A stretch of DNA of 64,000 nucleotides from Bacterioplanoides sp965200585. Lineage in GTDB: Bacteria; Pseudomonadota; Gammaproteobacteria; Pseudomonadales; Oceanobacteraceae. Positions 44,626-52,891 of this stretch are shown here, piece after piece. Positions within the stretch are counted from its first letter, which is position 1; each line of letters begins with the position of its first letter. Under the pieces are notes generated by a model. It saw nothing but the letters and a program-made list of their open reading frames with translations, was not told the origin of the DNA and ran no database searches. A program made the position numbers and the translations under genes. The DNA is taken from NCBI RefSeq assembly GCF_965200585.1, contig NZ_OZ241361.1. One strand, written 5' to 3'.

Positions 44626-45390
44626 CTACCTTCCGAGGTATTTTTCAATCACTTCGTCATTGGCCTTAACTGAGGCTAATGATCCTTCCGCTAACACGCT
44701 GCCTTCATTGAGTACCGTGACCCGGCAATCCAGCGCATCAATAAAGTCCATATCGTGTTCGACCACCATCAGCGAATGGCTTTTCGCCAGCTCTTTAAAC
44801 AACTCGGCGGTTTTCATGGTTTCTTCATCAGTCATACCCGCAGCCGGTTCGTCAATTAATAACAACTCCGGCTCCTGGCCTAACAACATGCCAATTTCTA
44901 ACCATTGTTTTTGACCATGGGATAAATTGCCCGCCAGATTGTGCAACTGATCGCCCAGATCAATCATGCCCAGAATTTCATCTAGTTTGTTCTTTTGTGC
45001 TGACGATAATTTATGGCGTAATGCCTGCCAGACAGAACGACCCCCTTTTAACGACATTTCCAGATTTTCAAAAATCGTTAAGCTTTCAATGACACTCGGT
45101 TTCTGGAATTTCCGGCCAATACCTAAGTTCGCTACCGCAGCTTCATCGTATTGGGTCAGATCGTGATGATTGTTAAATAACAAGGTGCCTTCATCGGGTT
45201 TGGTTTTGCCGGTAATGACATCCATCATGGTGGTTTTACCGGCACCATTCGGGCCAATAATGGCGCGCATTTCTCCCGGCTCAATTAACAAAGACAAGGA
45301 GTTTAAAGCTTTAAAACCATCAAAACTGACGGTAACACCATCCAGATACAAGACTGATGGATTTTCAATATGCAGAGGTGCCTGACTCAT
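44626..45390 (-). CDS. urtD: Urea ABC transporter ATP-binding protein UrtD
   Basis: 254-residue LivG-class ATPase: VTVSFDGFKALNSLSLLIEPGEMRAIIGPNGAGKTTMMDVITG, then the UrtD hallmark IGRKFQKPSVIESLTIFENLEMSL, LSHGQKQWLEIGMLL signature, and LLIDEPAAGMTDEETMKTAELFKEL. Partner of UrtE. Its start overlaps the urtC stop by 4 bases. Confidence 0.94.
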   Translation of the reverse strand: MSQAPLHIENPSVLYLDGVTVSFDGFKALNSLSLLIEPGEMRAIIGPNGAGKTTMMDVITGKTKPDEGTLLFNNHHDLTQYDEAAVANLGIGRKFQKPSVIESLTIFENLEMSLKGGRSVWQALRHKLSSAQKNKLDEILGMIDLGDQLHNLAGNLSHGQKQWLEIGMLLGQEPELLLIDEPAAGMTDEETMKTAELFKELAKSHSLMVVEHDMDFIDALDCRVTVLNEGSVLAEGSLASVKANDEVIEKYLGR

Positions 45391-46559
45391 GAGTTACCTC
45401 CTTGAGGAATTACCGGAATATCATCAGCAGCGTTATCGCCCAATTGTTTTGCTGCCCGTTTCTCTTTGATTTGTTGTACTAAACCCACTACACCTTTTGG
45501 CAGATATAAGGTGGATAACACAAACAAGCCACCTAACAGGAATAACCACAACTCAGCAAATGCACCGGTAAAATAGGTTTTGGCATAGTTCACAATAAAG
45601 GCACCAATCACAGCACCGTATAAGGTGCCACGGCCACCAACCGCCACCCAGATAATCATCTCGATGGATAAAATCGGAGCAAATTCACCCGGATTAATAA
45701 TACCCACCTGAGGGACATATAAGGCACCGGCCACACCAGCCAGCATGGCGGACACCACAAACACAAAGAGTTTGTAGTGCTCAACCCGATAGCCAATAAA
45801 GCGGGTACGACTTTCAGCATCGCGAATAGCAACCAGAACACGGCCCAGTTTAGAGTCAACAATAAAGCGACTGATTAAATAACCCAGAATTAACGCCAGC
45901 GCCGAGGCAATAAATAATGCCGCACGAGTTGTGTCTGCTTGCAGGTCAAAGCCCAGAATATCTTTAAAGTCGGTTAAGCCATTATTGCCGCCAAAGCCCA
46001 TATCATTACGGAAGAAGGCCAGCATTAAGGCATAGGTTAGAGCCTGAGTAATAATGGATAAATACACGCCGGTTACCCGGGAGCGGAAAGCCAGCGCACC
46101 AAAAACAAACGCCAGAATACCCGGCGCAGCCAGAATCATAATGGCGGCAAACCAAAACTGATCAAAACCAAACCAGTACCAGGGTAATTCTGTCCAGTTC
46201 AGGAACACCATAAAGTCTGGTAATTCCGGATTACCGTAAACACCACGGTCGCCAATCTGACGCATCAGGTACATACCCATGGCGTAACCACCCAGAGCAA
46301 AGAAAGCGCCATGACCCAGGCTGAGAATACCGCAGTAGCCCCAGATTAAATCCACTGCCAGCGCTAACAAGGCATAACACAAGTATTTGCCCAGCAATGT
46401 CATGGTGTAGGTGGAGACGTGGAAAATGGATCCTTCCGGAAATACCAGATTGCAGAAAGGAACAATAATCGCCAGCGCCAGAATAGCAATAATCAATCGC
46501 TGCCCGGCTTTGTCGTTGGCCAATAATGAAGTGATTGGCCCAAGTTTTATATCTTTCAT
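45387..46559 (-). CDS. urtC: Urea ABC transporter permease UrtC
   Basis: LivM-class inner-membrane permease of about 390 residues, eight to ten helices: CYALLALAVDLIWGYCGILSLGHGAFFALGGYAMGMYLMRQIG, RSRVTGVYLSIITQALTYALMLAFF, FIGYRVEHYKLFVFVVSAMLAGVAGALYVPQVG. ATG 46559 with an AAGGGAA site is preferred; the frame is open to 46700 but that part is encoded within twin-hairpin element 8 and is not family-like. Element 8 separates it from urtB. Confidence 0.92.
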   Translation of the reverse strand: MKDIKLGPITSLLANDKAGQRLIIAILALAIIVPFCNLVFPEGSIFHVSTYTMTLLGKYLCYALLALAVDLIWGYCGILSLGHGAFFALGGYAMGMYLMRQIGDRGVYGNPELPDFMVFLNWTELPWYWFGFDQFWFAAIMILAAPGILAFVFGALAFRSRVTGVYLSIITQALTYALMLAFFRNDMGFGGNNGLTDFKDILGFDLQADTTRAALFIASALALILGYLISRFIVDSKLGRVLVAIRDAESRTRFIGYRVEHYKLFVFVVSAMLAGVAGALYVPQVGIINPGEFAPILSIEMIIWVAVGGRGTLYGAVIGAFIVNYAKTYFTGAFAELWLFLLGGLFVLSTLYLPKGVVGLVQQIKEKRAAKQLGDNAADDIPVIPQGGNS

Positions 46560-46636
46560 AAAGATTTCCCTTATCGCCTGACTGTATTGCAGCTCCAATA
46601 CAATCAGGCTGAATATTCGATGGTATTGACTACTAA

Positions 46637-46749
46637 AGAATATATCCGGTGCTTTTCTGCTCGGCCGTCTGCCGCAGTGATGCGGCAGTCGAGCGTACAT
46701 GGATGTATCTACCGCGTGCCGAGCGGGAAAATACCGGATATATTATTCT
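46637..46749 (+). repeat. Twin-hairpin element 8 (GGA strand: plus), divergent core
   Basis: Outer arms 46637-46664 and 46719-46749 pair with a 3-base bulge; three of four transition differences are G-U on the plus strand. One inner hairpin TACATGGATGTA has the GGA apex; the other CTGCCGCAGTGATGCGGCAG (46669-46688) does not. It sits between urtB and urtC, antisense to both, in a 195-bp spacer unusual for a urt operon. Confidence 0.7.
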
Positions 46750-46754
46750 GCAAC

Positions 46755-48413
46755 TTACCCCTCGACGGCACGACCTTTCAGAGCAAACAGCCCTCGTGGT
46801 CGTTTCTGAATAAATAAAATAATAAATACTAGCACCAGAATTTTTGCTAATACCGCACCGGCCAGTGGTTCGAAGAATTTATTCGCCACACCCAGAGACA
46901 TGGCAGCAACCAGAGTGCCCCATAAATTACCCACACCGCCAAATACCACCACCATAAAGGAATCGATGATATAAGCCTGACCTAAGTTCGGACCAACATT
47001 GGTTAATTGGCTTAATGCCACACCAGCAATGCCAGCAATACCGGAGCCTAAACCAAAGGTCAGCGCATCCACCCAACCGGTACGAATACCCATAGAATTT
47101 GCCATCGGACGATTCATGGTCACGGCACGCATCTGTAAACCAAATAAGGTTCGTTTTAACACCAGCGCCAAAGCCGCCAGTACCAATAAGCTGAAAATAA
47201 TGATGTATAACCGGTTAAAGGTGAGTTCCAACGCCGGGTTAACCATAAAGGTGCCCGCCATCCAATCCGGAGTTGTTACGTCGCGGTTTAATGGGCCAAA
47301 AATAGAACGTACCGCTTGTTGTAAAATCAGGCTGATACCGAAGGTTGCCAGTAAAGTTTCTAATGGGCGGCCGTATAAATGACGAATCACCGAGCGCTCA
47401 ATTAACACACCCACTAAGCCACTCACCAAGAACGCAGCCGGGATCGCAACAACCAACGACATACCAATAGAATCCGGCATTAACTGCTGTACCACATAGG
47501 TGGTATACGCACCCAGCATAATCATTTCACCGTGGGCCATATTAATCACGCCCATCACCCCGAAAGTAATGGCCAGACCAATGGCAGCCAGGAGCAGTAC
47601 TGCGCCCAAAGCCAGACCAAAATACAGATTTTCGGCATAGCTGTTCAGTTTTAATAACTGATCAATATTTTCGATGGTTTTCGTGGCCAGCTGATATTCA
47701 TCAGCACGGCTTTTCTGTTGCTCTTCAGAGAAACCATCAACAAATTTACTCAAGGCCACACGCACTTCGGAATATAACGAACGATCTAACGCGCTAATTG
47801 CTTGTGATCGGGTATCTGCGTCAGCACTGTTCAGGTTCTGTAACGCCTGAGACAGCAATAAAACGTCAGAAACTTTTTGTCTTTCTTCAGCCTTAATCAG
47901 TTTTTTCAGTTCTTCAGACGCGATTGAATCCGGTGCTTTTAACAGATTTTGCGCGGCATTAAAGCGCTGCTCATCATTGCCGGATGAAATCTGAATTAAT
48001 GCAATCGCCGAACGTAACTGACGGCGAATTTTATTATTTACGCCAATTTTTTTGAATTTACGTTTGCCGATATTTTCAACAGGCTGGTCACCAAAGGCCT
48101 GTTTAATGCCCTGTTCGGATTTAAAGGATTCGACCAACACCAATAACTTGTCGGATTTTCGATAATAAAGCTCTGAATCCAGCATTGCCTGGAGTAGCGT
48201 CAGTGTTTTTTCGTCAGATACCTCAGATATCTGATCAATAATATTTGCCTTTTTCTTATAGTTGGCACTAGGTAACTGTTGTGCCAGTAGCTCAAGCTCG
48301 TTATTGCCTGATACATCGGTCGGTTCAATGCTTTCTGTTTGAGCTTGTAACGGACCTGCAATAGAGAGAAGAAGAGCCAATAACCAAATCGAGAGAGATT
48401 GAGTTACGCGCAT
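46755..48413 (-). CDS. urtB: Urea ABC transporter permease UrtB
   Basis: 552 residues. Signal peptide (LLALLLSIAGPLQAQ), then a 240-residue periplasmic helical N-terminal domain seen in proteobacterial UrtB, then a LivH-type permease: NLYFGLALGAVLLLAAIGLAITFGVMGVINMAHGEMIMLGAYTTYVVQQL, ATFGISLILQQAVRSIFGPLNRDV, GLGSGIAGIAGVALSQLTNVGPNLGQAYIIDSFMVVVFGGVGNLWG. A terminator hairpin lies between urtA and urtB (48473-48508). Confidence 0.93.
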   Translation of the reverse strand: MRVTQSLSIWLLALLLSIAGPLQAQTESIEPTDVSGNNELELLAQQLPSANYKKKANIIDQISEVSDEKTLTLLQAMLDSELYYRKSDKLLVLVESFKSEQGIKQAFGDQPVENIGKRKFKKIGVNNKIRRQLRSAIALIQISSGNDEQRFNAAQNLLKAPDSIASEELKKLIKAEERQKVSDVLLLSQALQNLNSADADTRSQAISALDRSLYSEVRVALSKFVDGFSEEQQKSRADEYQLATKTIENIDQLLKLNSYAENLYFGLALGAVLLLAAIGLAITFGVMGVINMAHGEMIMLGAYTTYVVQQLMPDSIGMSLVVAIPAAFLVSGLVGVLIERSVIRHLYGRPLETLLATFGISLILQQAVRSIFGPLNRDVTTPDWMAGTFMVNPALELTFNRLYIIIFSLLVLAALALVLKRTLFGLQMRAVTMNRPMANSMGIRTGWVDALTFGLGSGIAGIAGVALSQLTNVGPNLGQAYIIDSFMVVVFGGVGNLWGTLVAAMSLGVANKFFEPLAGAVLAKILVLVFIILFIQKRPRGLFALKGRAVEG

Positions 48414-48472
48414 GGGAATATCCCTTTTCGAATATAAGGTTGGACGAGTTGTCCAATAAAGATCAATAAGCG

Positions 48473-48508
48473 GGCAAAAAATAAGGAGCCTGACATCAGG
48501 CTCCTTAT
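48473..48508 (-). terminator. Partial terminator between urtA and urtB
   Basis: 13-bp perfect stem ATAAGGAGCCTGA (48481-48493) pairing with 48496-48508, two loop bases, then a T run on the minus strand (48475-48480). Just 22 bases past the urtA stop, it would make extra urtA mRNA relative to urtBCDE, as is common for binding-protein operons. Confidence 0.85.
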
Positions 48509-48529
48509 TACACGCTAATGGTATTGCAA

Positions 48530-49840
48530 TTACTCCGCGGCTACCGCAGCGCCACCACAGCTCTTAGTTACGGTGTTGTAGTTACCGCAGCTAACCGGTG
48601 CTGTCCAATCGGAGATCAGGTTGGCAGACTCTGGCAGGTAATCGGTCCAGGCATCACCCTTAACGACTTCGTCGGTTTTCCAAACGATATCGAATTGACC
48701 ATCATCCTGAATTTCACCAATTAATACTGGCTTAGACAGGTGGTGGTTTTCATTCATTTTCGCGATGCCACCGGTCAGGTTAGGCACTTCGATGCCATAC
48801 ATGGCTGCACGTACTTTATCGACGTCTTCGCTTTTGGCTTTTTCAACCGCTTTTGCCCACATTTGGAAACCAATATAGGTCGCTTCCATTGGGTCATTGG
48901 TTACGCGATCTTCATCTTTAGTGTAAGCCTGCCACTGTTCAATGAACTTATCATTAGTCTCGGATTCAGCACTCTGGAAGTAGTTCCAGGCCGCTAAGTG
49001 GCCCACTAATGGAGAGGTATCAAAACCGGACAGTTCTTCTTCACCCACTGAGAAAGCAACAACCGGAATATCTTCAGCGCTGATGCCCTGGTTGGCTAAT
49101 TCTTTGTAGAAAGGAACGTTGGCATCACCATTTACCGTCGAAACAACGGCGGTCTTTTTACCTGCACTACCAAACTTTTTAATGTCAGAAACGATGGTTT
49201 GCCAATCGCTGTGACCAAATGGCGTGTAGTTGATCATGATGTCTTTTTCATCAACGCCTTTGGACTTCAGGTAGCTTTCTAAAATTTTATTGGTGGTACG
49301 TGGATAAACGTAGTCGGTACCCGCTAATACCCAGCGCTCAACTTCACCGTCTTCCATCAGGTAATCAACCGCTGGAATTGCCTGTTGGTTAGGCGCGGCA
49401 CCAGTGTAGAAAACGTTATAAGAAGACTCTTCACCTTCGTACTGAACCGGGTAGAACAGCAGGCCATTTAATTCTTCAACAACAGGTAAAACAGATTTAC
49501 GGGAAACAGACGTCCAGCAACCAAAGATAACGTCGACTTCTTCTTTTTCTAATAATTCACGGGTTTTTTCCGCAAATAAAGGCCAGTTAGAAGCCGGGTC
49601 AACCACAACTGCTTCCAGTTTTTTACCTAACAGTCCGCCTTTTTTGTTCTGCTCTTCCACCATCATTAATACGGTATCTTTTAATGTGGTTTCGGAGATG
49701 GCCATGGTGCCTGACAACGAGTGCAAAACACCCACTTTAATTGTGTCAGCAGCATTTGCCAGACTCACACCAGCAGCCAATGCACTGATTGCCATGACTT
49801 TGCTTGCTTTTTTCAGAACATTAAATCCAGTCTTTTTCAT
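48530..49840 (-). CDS. urtA: Urea ABC transporter substrate-binding protein UrtA
   Basis: 436-residue periplasmic binding protein. Signal peptide MKKTGFNVLKKASKVMAISALAAGVSLANA, then DTIKVGVLHSLSGTMAISETTLKDTVLMMVEEQNKKGGLLGKKLEAVVVDPASNWP, typical of UrtA, with WTSVSRKSVLPVVEELNGLLFYPVQYEGEESSYNVFYTGAAPNQQ around the ligand cleft. First gene of urtABCDE, with a sigma-54 promoter match 115 bases upstream. Confidence 0.95.
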   Translation of the reverse strand: MKKTGFNVLKKASKVMAISALAAGVSLANAADTIKVGVLHSLSGTMAISETTLKDTVLMMVEEQNKKGGLLGKKLEAVVVDPASNWPLFAEKTRELLEKEEVDVIFGCWTSVSRKSVLPVVEELNGLLFYPVQYEGEESSYNVFYTGAAPNQQAIPAVDYLMEDGEVERWVLAGTDYVYPRTTNKILESYLKSKGVDEKDIMINYTPFGHSDWQTIVSDIKKFGSAGKKTAVVSTVNGDANVPFYKELANQGISAEDIPVVAFSVGEEELSGFDTSPLVGHLAAWNYFQSAESETNDKFIEQWQAYTKDEDRVTNDPMEATYIGFQMWAKAVEKAKSEDVDKVRAAMYGIEVPNLTGGIAKMNENHHLSKPVLIGEIQDDGQFDIVWKTDEVVKGDAWTDYLPESANLISDWTAPVSCGNYNTVTKSCGGAAVAAE

Positions 49841-49954
49841 GATTATTCATCCTTTTATGCGGACTGTTTAAATGAATTCCGACCATTTTTTATAGGGTAC
49901 GTCAGATAACGTATTTCAATTTTTGGTCAGGTATTTTAAAGCTGAATAACCTAG

Positions 49955-49970
49955 AGCAAGGGGTGTACCA
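49955..49970 (-). promoter_or_regulatory. Sigma-54 -24/-12 promoter for urtABCDE
   Basis: On the minus strand TGGTAC, five bases, TTGCT: one mismatch from TGGCAC-N5-TTGCW. It is 115 bases upstream of the urtA ATG and downstream of the terminator of the preceding gene. Confidence 0.78.
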
Positions 49971-50054
49971 ATTTTTTAAATGCCTGTTTTTAAAGCATTG
50001 TTTGATTATTTCGGGGCAATAGAGCCAATATTTCAGATAAACACTTAATTACAC

Positions 50055-50100
50055 GCACCACAAGAAGGCAAAAGTATAAATTGAGGATGATATTGGTGCA
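50055..50100 (-). promoter_or_regulatory. Possible NtrC upstream activating half sites
   Basis: GCACCA (50055-50060) and TGGTGCA (50094-50100) match NtrC half sites (GCACC / GGTGC) 90-130 bases upstream of the urtA -24 element. They are not spaced as a single full site, so assignment is tentative. Confidence 0.4.
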
Positions 50101-50139
50101 GCCTAAAGCATTCTTCAGCCAAACAACTCTCCAACTATG

Positions 50140-50180
50140 AAAAATGCCCGCTGATTTATCAAAATCAAGCGGGCATTTTT
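50140..50180 (-). terminator. Intrinsic terminator of the ure cluster's last gene
   Basis: 13-bp stem 50140-50152 / 50168-50180 with flanking A/T runs, 27 bases past the stop at 50207. It ends the ureG-50207 transcript before the urtA promoter. Confidence 0.88.
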
Positions 50181-50206
50181 TATGCTGTCGACATTTTAAT
50201 TAAGCA

Positions 50207-50434
50207 TTAAAAGTCTTTAGAGTCTTCAGCACTTTTCTTTTTTAACGACTTATAACCCACAACAGCAACAACCACACCAGTGATAATCATGGCCAGGTGA
50301 TCTGGCTCGGTCAGTTGGTGCATCAGGTTTGCGAAAACACCACCAATGGAGTGGCTGTGATCAGCATGAGCCAATGCCTGAGCCGAAGCCGCGATACCAG
50401 CAATCGTCAGCAGTGATTTTTTAACAATATTCAT
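50207..50434 (-). CDS. Small HupE/UreJ-like membrane protein
   Basis: 75 residues: signal/hydrophobic start LLTIAGIAASAQALA, then HADHSHSIGG, NLMHQLTEPDHLAMI, a hydrophobic segment TGVVVAVVGYKSLKKK. The H-rich motif and PDHL are reminiscent of HupE/UreJ nickel permeases, but only one or two helices remain versus the family's six or more. It follows ureG by 19 bases. A role in nickel supply to urease is plausible, unproven. Confidence 0.65.
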   Translation of the reverse strand: MNIVKKSLLTIAGIAASAQALAHADHSHSIGGVFANLMHQLTEPDHLAMIITGVVVAVVGYKSLKKKSAEDSKDF

Positions 50435-50453
50435 CGTATTTTCCTCTTACAAT

Positions 50454-51149
50454 TTATTCAGAACGGGTGGAGGCAACACTGCCATCTTTCGCTGGATCAT
50501 GACCTGGAATCATAGCCGCCAGTGCAGGCTCAATCGAATCACGTTTTTCTAACATGCCATGGTCGATAATAAAGCGGATAATTTCACCGATACCTTTGGT
50601 GGTTTCAACATTCGCCAGAACAAACGGACGATCGCCACGCATTTTGCGGGTATCACGATCCATAATTTCCAACGATGCCCCTACGTGCTCGGCAATATCG
50701 ACTTTATTAATAATTAATAAATCCGATTTGGTAATACCCGGGCCACCTTTACGTGGAATTTTATCACCGGCGCACACATCGATCACATAGATGGTTAAAT
50801 CGGATAATTCCGGGCTGAACGTTGCCGATAAGTTATCGCCACCACTTTCCACCAGCACCATTTCTAAACCATCATGGGCATCTTGTAGTTGCTTAACCGC
50901 GGCCAGGTTCATCGACGCATCTTCACGAATAGCGGTATGTGGACAGCCACCGGTTTCAACACCCAGAATGCGGTCTTCTTCTAATGCCTCTTTGCGCATC
51001 AGGAATTTGGCATCTTCTTTGGTGTAAATATCATTGGTTACCACGGCGATATTGTAATGCTCGCGCATGGTTTGACAGATTTTTTCTAACAGTGCGGTTT
51101 TGCCGGAACCAACCGGGCCACCCACACCAACGCGCAATACTTGTTTCAT
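50454..51149 (-). CDS. ureG: Urease accessory GTPase UreG
   Basis: 231-residue SIMIBI GTPase delivering nickel to urease: P-loop VGVGGPVGSGKTALLEKIC, TNDIYTKEDAKFLMR, ETGGCPHTAIREDASMNLAAV (Cys-Pro-His nickel site), VESGGDNLSATFSPELSDL and NKVDIA guanine motif. Length exceeds the usual 200-210 because of a C-terminal tail of about 20 residues (PGHDPAKDGSVASTRSE). Twin-hairpin element 9 separates it from ureF. Confidence 0.96.
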   Translation of the reverse strand: MKQVLRVGVGGPVGSGKTALLEKICQTMREHYNIAVVTNDIYTKEDAKFLMRKEALEEDRILGVETGGCPHTAIREDASMNLAAVKQLQDAHDGLEMVLVESGGDNLSATFSPELSDLTIYVIDVCAGDKIPRKGGPGITKSDLLIINKVDIAEHVGASLEIMDRDTRKMRGDRPFVLANVETTKGIGEIIRFIIDHGMLEKRDSIEPALAAMIPGHDPAKDGSVASTRSE

Positions 51150-51211
51150 TTTTCTACCTGATTTTAAAAACTAATTTTTAAATATCTATTATTCGATTTT
51201 CTAAACCCAAT

Positions 51212-51320
51212 CAGTGAACATCGAAGTATTTTCTTCCGGGGCGCTACAAGTTCGTCCCTGAAAGCTTATCCATCACATCCATGTGATGGACCCCTGCAGT
51301 CAATACCTCAACATTCACTG
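51212..51320 (-). repeat. Twin-hairpin element 9 (GGA strand: minus), urease subfamily
   Basis: 19-base arms 51212-51230 and 51302-51320 match at 15 positions; all four differences are G-U on the minus strand. The core has a GGGG/CCCC clamp, a weak TTCGTCCCTGAA hairpin and CCATCACATCCATGTGATGG. The same core occurs in elements 11 (inverted) and 12. It lies between ureF and ureG, sense to them. Confidence 0.85.
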
Positions 51321-51386
51321 TTATTAATCATCATGAGCAAGGTTAACTTTTCTAAAGCAGTCATTGTAAAAGTCTCGCTCGTGGCT

Positions 51387-52082
51387 TCAGGAGCGGAATA
51401 AACGAGAATACTGCTGCTCGTGCAGCGACGACGCCATCGCCAATCCCATTAATCCCGTTCCTATTTGTTCATCTTCAATGTTTTGTGCGACATCACATAC
51501 CCGCGTTAATAACGGAATTAATTGCTGCAATATTTTCTGGCCATCGGTCTGCCCCATTGGCATGGCTTTGCTGGCGCAGGCAATCTGGTTTTCAGCCCAG
51601 CTCCAACAAAACCCTAATAACGCTGTTTGCTCATCAATATCCGATAACACCGCCGCCAGCGCATTCATCGCCACAACCGTCGGTTGCGGGCAATGATCTA
51701 AATAACTTTGACGTTCTGGGTTCTGTCCCTCTTCACACTGACCCAAGTGCCATTGAGCAAACGCACCACCCACCTGAATATCTTCCAGATACAGTTCTTT
51801 GGTCTCTCGGAACGACAGCAATAACTGATTCCAATGATTCACCGCAGCAAAGTCCTGATTTTTCCAGGCACGATAAAGACGCAAGTACAGCGGTAAATCC
51901 AATTGCCCTAAACCAAATTCAACACTGTGCTCAATCCAGCGCTGTACATCATCTCGGTTATTACACCAACCTTTATCCAATGCGTATTCCAACCCTTGGG
52001 AATACGCGAACGCTCCCACTGGCAGTGCCGGACTGGAGATATGTAATAACGCCAATAACGATGCCGCGTTTTGTGTCGTCAT
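51387..52082 (-). CDS. ureF: Urease accessory protein UreF
   Basis: 231 residues, all-helical: LLALLHISSPALPVGAFAYSQGLEYALDKGW start, FRETKELYLEDIQVGGAFAQ, and TVVAMNALAAVLSD / SWAENQIACASKAMPMGQTDGQKIL blocks typical of UreF. It links UreG to the UreD-urease complex and gates nickel insertion. Its ATG overlaps the ureE stop by one base (TAATG). Confidence 0.93.
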   Translation of the reverse strand: MTTQNAASLLALLHISSPALPVGAFAYSQGLEYALDKGWCNNRDDVQRWIEHSVEFGLGQLDLPLYLRLYRAWKNQDFAAVNHWNQLLLSFRETKELYLEDIQVGGAFAQWHLGQCEEGQNPERQSYLDHCPQPTVVAMNALAAVLSDIDEQTALLGFCWSWAENQIACASKAMPMGQTDGQKILQQLIPLLTRVCDVAQNIEDEQIGTGLMGLAMASSLHEQQYSRLFRS

Positions 52083-52624
52083 TAGTGGCTGTGCCCATGT
52101 GAATGAGCATGGCCGTGGTTATGTGAGCCGCTATGTGAATGGCCATGCGAATGATCGTCATCGCCATGATGGTGATGATGACCACCCGTACCCGGAGCAT
52201 AGGCCCCATTTTCTGGCTCAAAGGTTGCCAACTCATGGGTCACGTGAATGCCTAAACCGTGCAGCATATCGTCTAATACATAATCTTCCTGAAAGCGTAA
52301 AAAGCCTTCGCCAATTTGTAATGGCACATGGCGATTACCCAGATGGTAACAACCACGGGCAAACAGGGTTGGGTCTTCAACGTGTGCAGTGGATACTTTT
52401 TCGCTTTGGGCATTCACAATTAAAAAATCACCGTCGGCATTGGTTAATACCGTGCCGTGGCGTAACACCTGGCCACGTTCAATCTGAATGCCCGCATCCA
52501 AACCAGATTCGGTTTGGATTTTTAAACGGCCACGTTTGCGATCATCAAACGTCAGGCACACAACTTCTGCTGACGGTGTATCCGCAGCCAATGTGCCTTC
52601 AGCTAATTGAGTAAAAATTTTCAT
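52082..52624 (-). CDS. ureE: Urease nickel metallochaperone UreE
   Basis: 180 residues with the UreE N-terminal domain (LTFDDRKRGRLKIQTESGLD), and C-terminal nickel domain (YHLGNRHVPLQIGEGFLRFQEDYVLDDMLHGLGIHV with the dimer-interface histidine). It ends in a long histidine-rich tail (about residues 147-180, roughly every second residue His), which stores nickel. Coupled to ureF by overlap. Two twin-hairpin elements separate it from ureC. Confidence 0.95.
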   Translation of the reverse strand: MKIFTQLAEGTLAADTPSAEVVCLTFDDRKRGRLKIQTESGLDAGIQIERGQVLRHGTVLTNADGDFLIVNAQSEKVSTAHVEDPTLFARGCYHLGNRHVPLQIGEGFLRFQEDYVLDDMLHGLGIHVTHELATFEPENGAYAPGTGGHHHHHGDDDHSHGHSHSGSHNHGHAHSHGHSH

Positions 52625-52648
52625 ATGTTTTCTGGTTCACACTTCTCA

Positions 52649-52757
52649 GAGCAAGGTTTAATTATTTGTACACAACACGCCGTGAATCCATCCCTGGAGG
52701 CTCGTCCGCAGCATCCATGCTGCCGAAGGTTGTTTAACAAACAATTAATCCTTGCTC
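52649..52757 (-). repeat. Twin-hairpin element 10 (GGA strand: minus)
   Basis: 21-base arms 52649-52669 and 52737-52757 match at 19 positions (one G-U on the minus strand, one transversion). Inside are CCATCCCTGG and GCAGCATCCATGCTGC. The core between hairpins differs from both other subfamilies. Only 9 bases separate it from element 11. Confidence 0.8.
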
Positions 52758-52766
52758 ATATCATCA

Positions 52767-52873
52767 GTGAGAAATTGAAGTATTAGCTGAAGGGGTCCAT
52801 CACATGGATGTGATGGGTTAGCCTTCAGGGACGAACTGGTAGCACCCCGTAAGCTAATATTTCAATCTCTCGC
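52767..52873 (+). repeat. Twin-hairpin element 11 (GGA strand: plus), urease subfamily
   Basis: 22-base arms 52767-52788 and 52852-52873 match at 19 positions; two differences are G-U on the plus strand, one is not. The core is the reverse complement of elements 9 and 12, including CCATCACATGGATGTGATGG. It lies 18 bases past the ureC stop, antisense to the operon. Confidence 0.85.
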
Positions 52874-52891
52874 TTTACAATTTAATTGCTC

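Noticed and set aside
51485..52614. Plus-strand frames opposite ureF and ureE (51485-52102, 52099-52614)
   Set aside because: Shadow frames of genuine urease accessory genes; His-rich coding gives an open complement.
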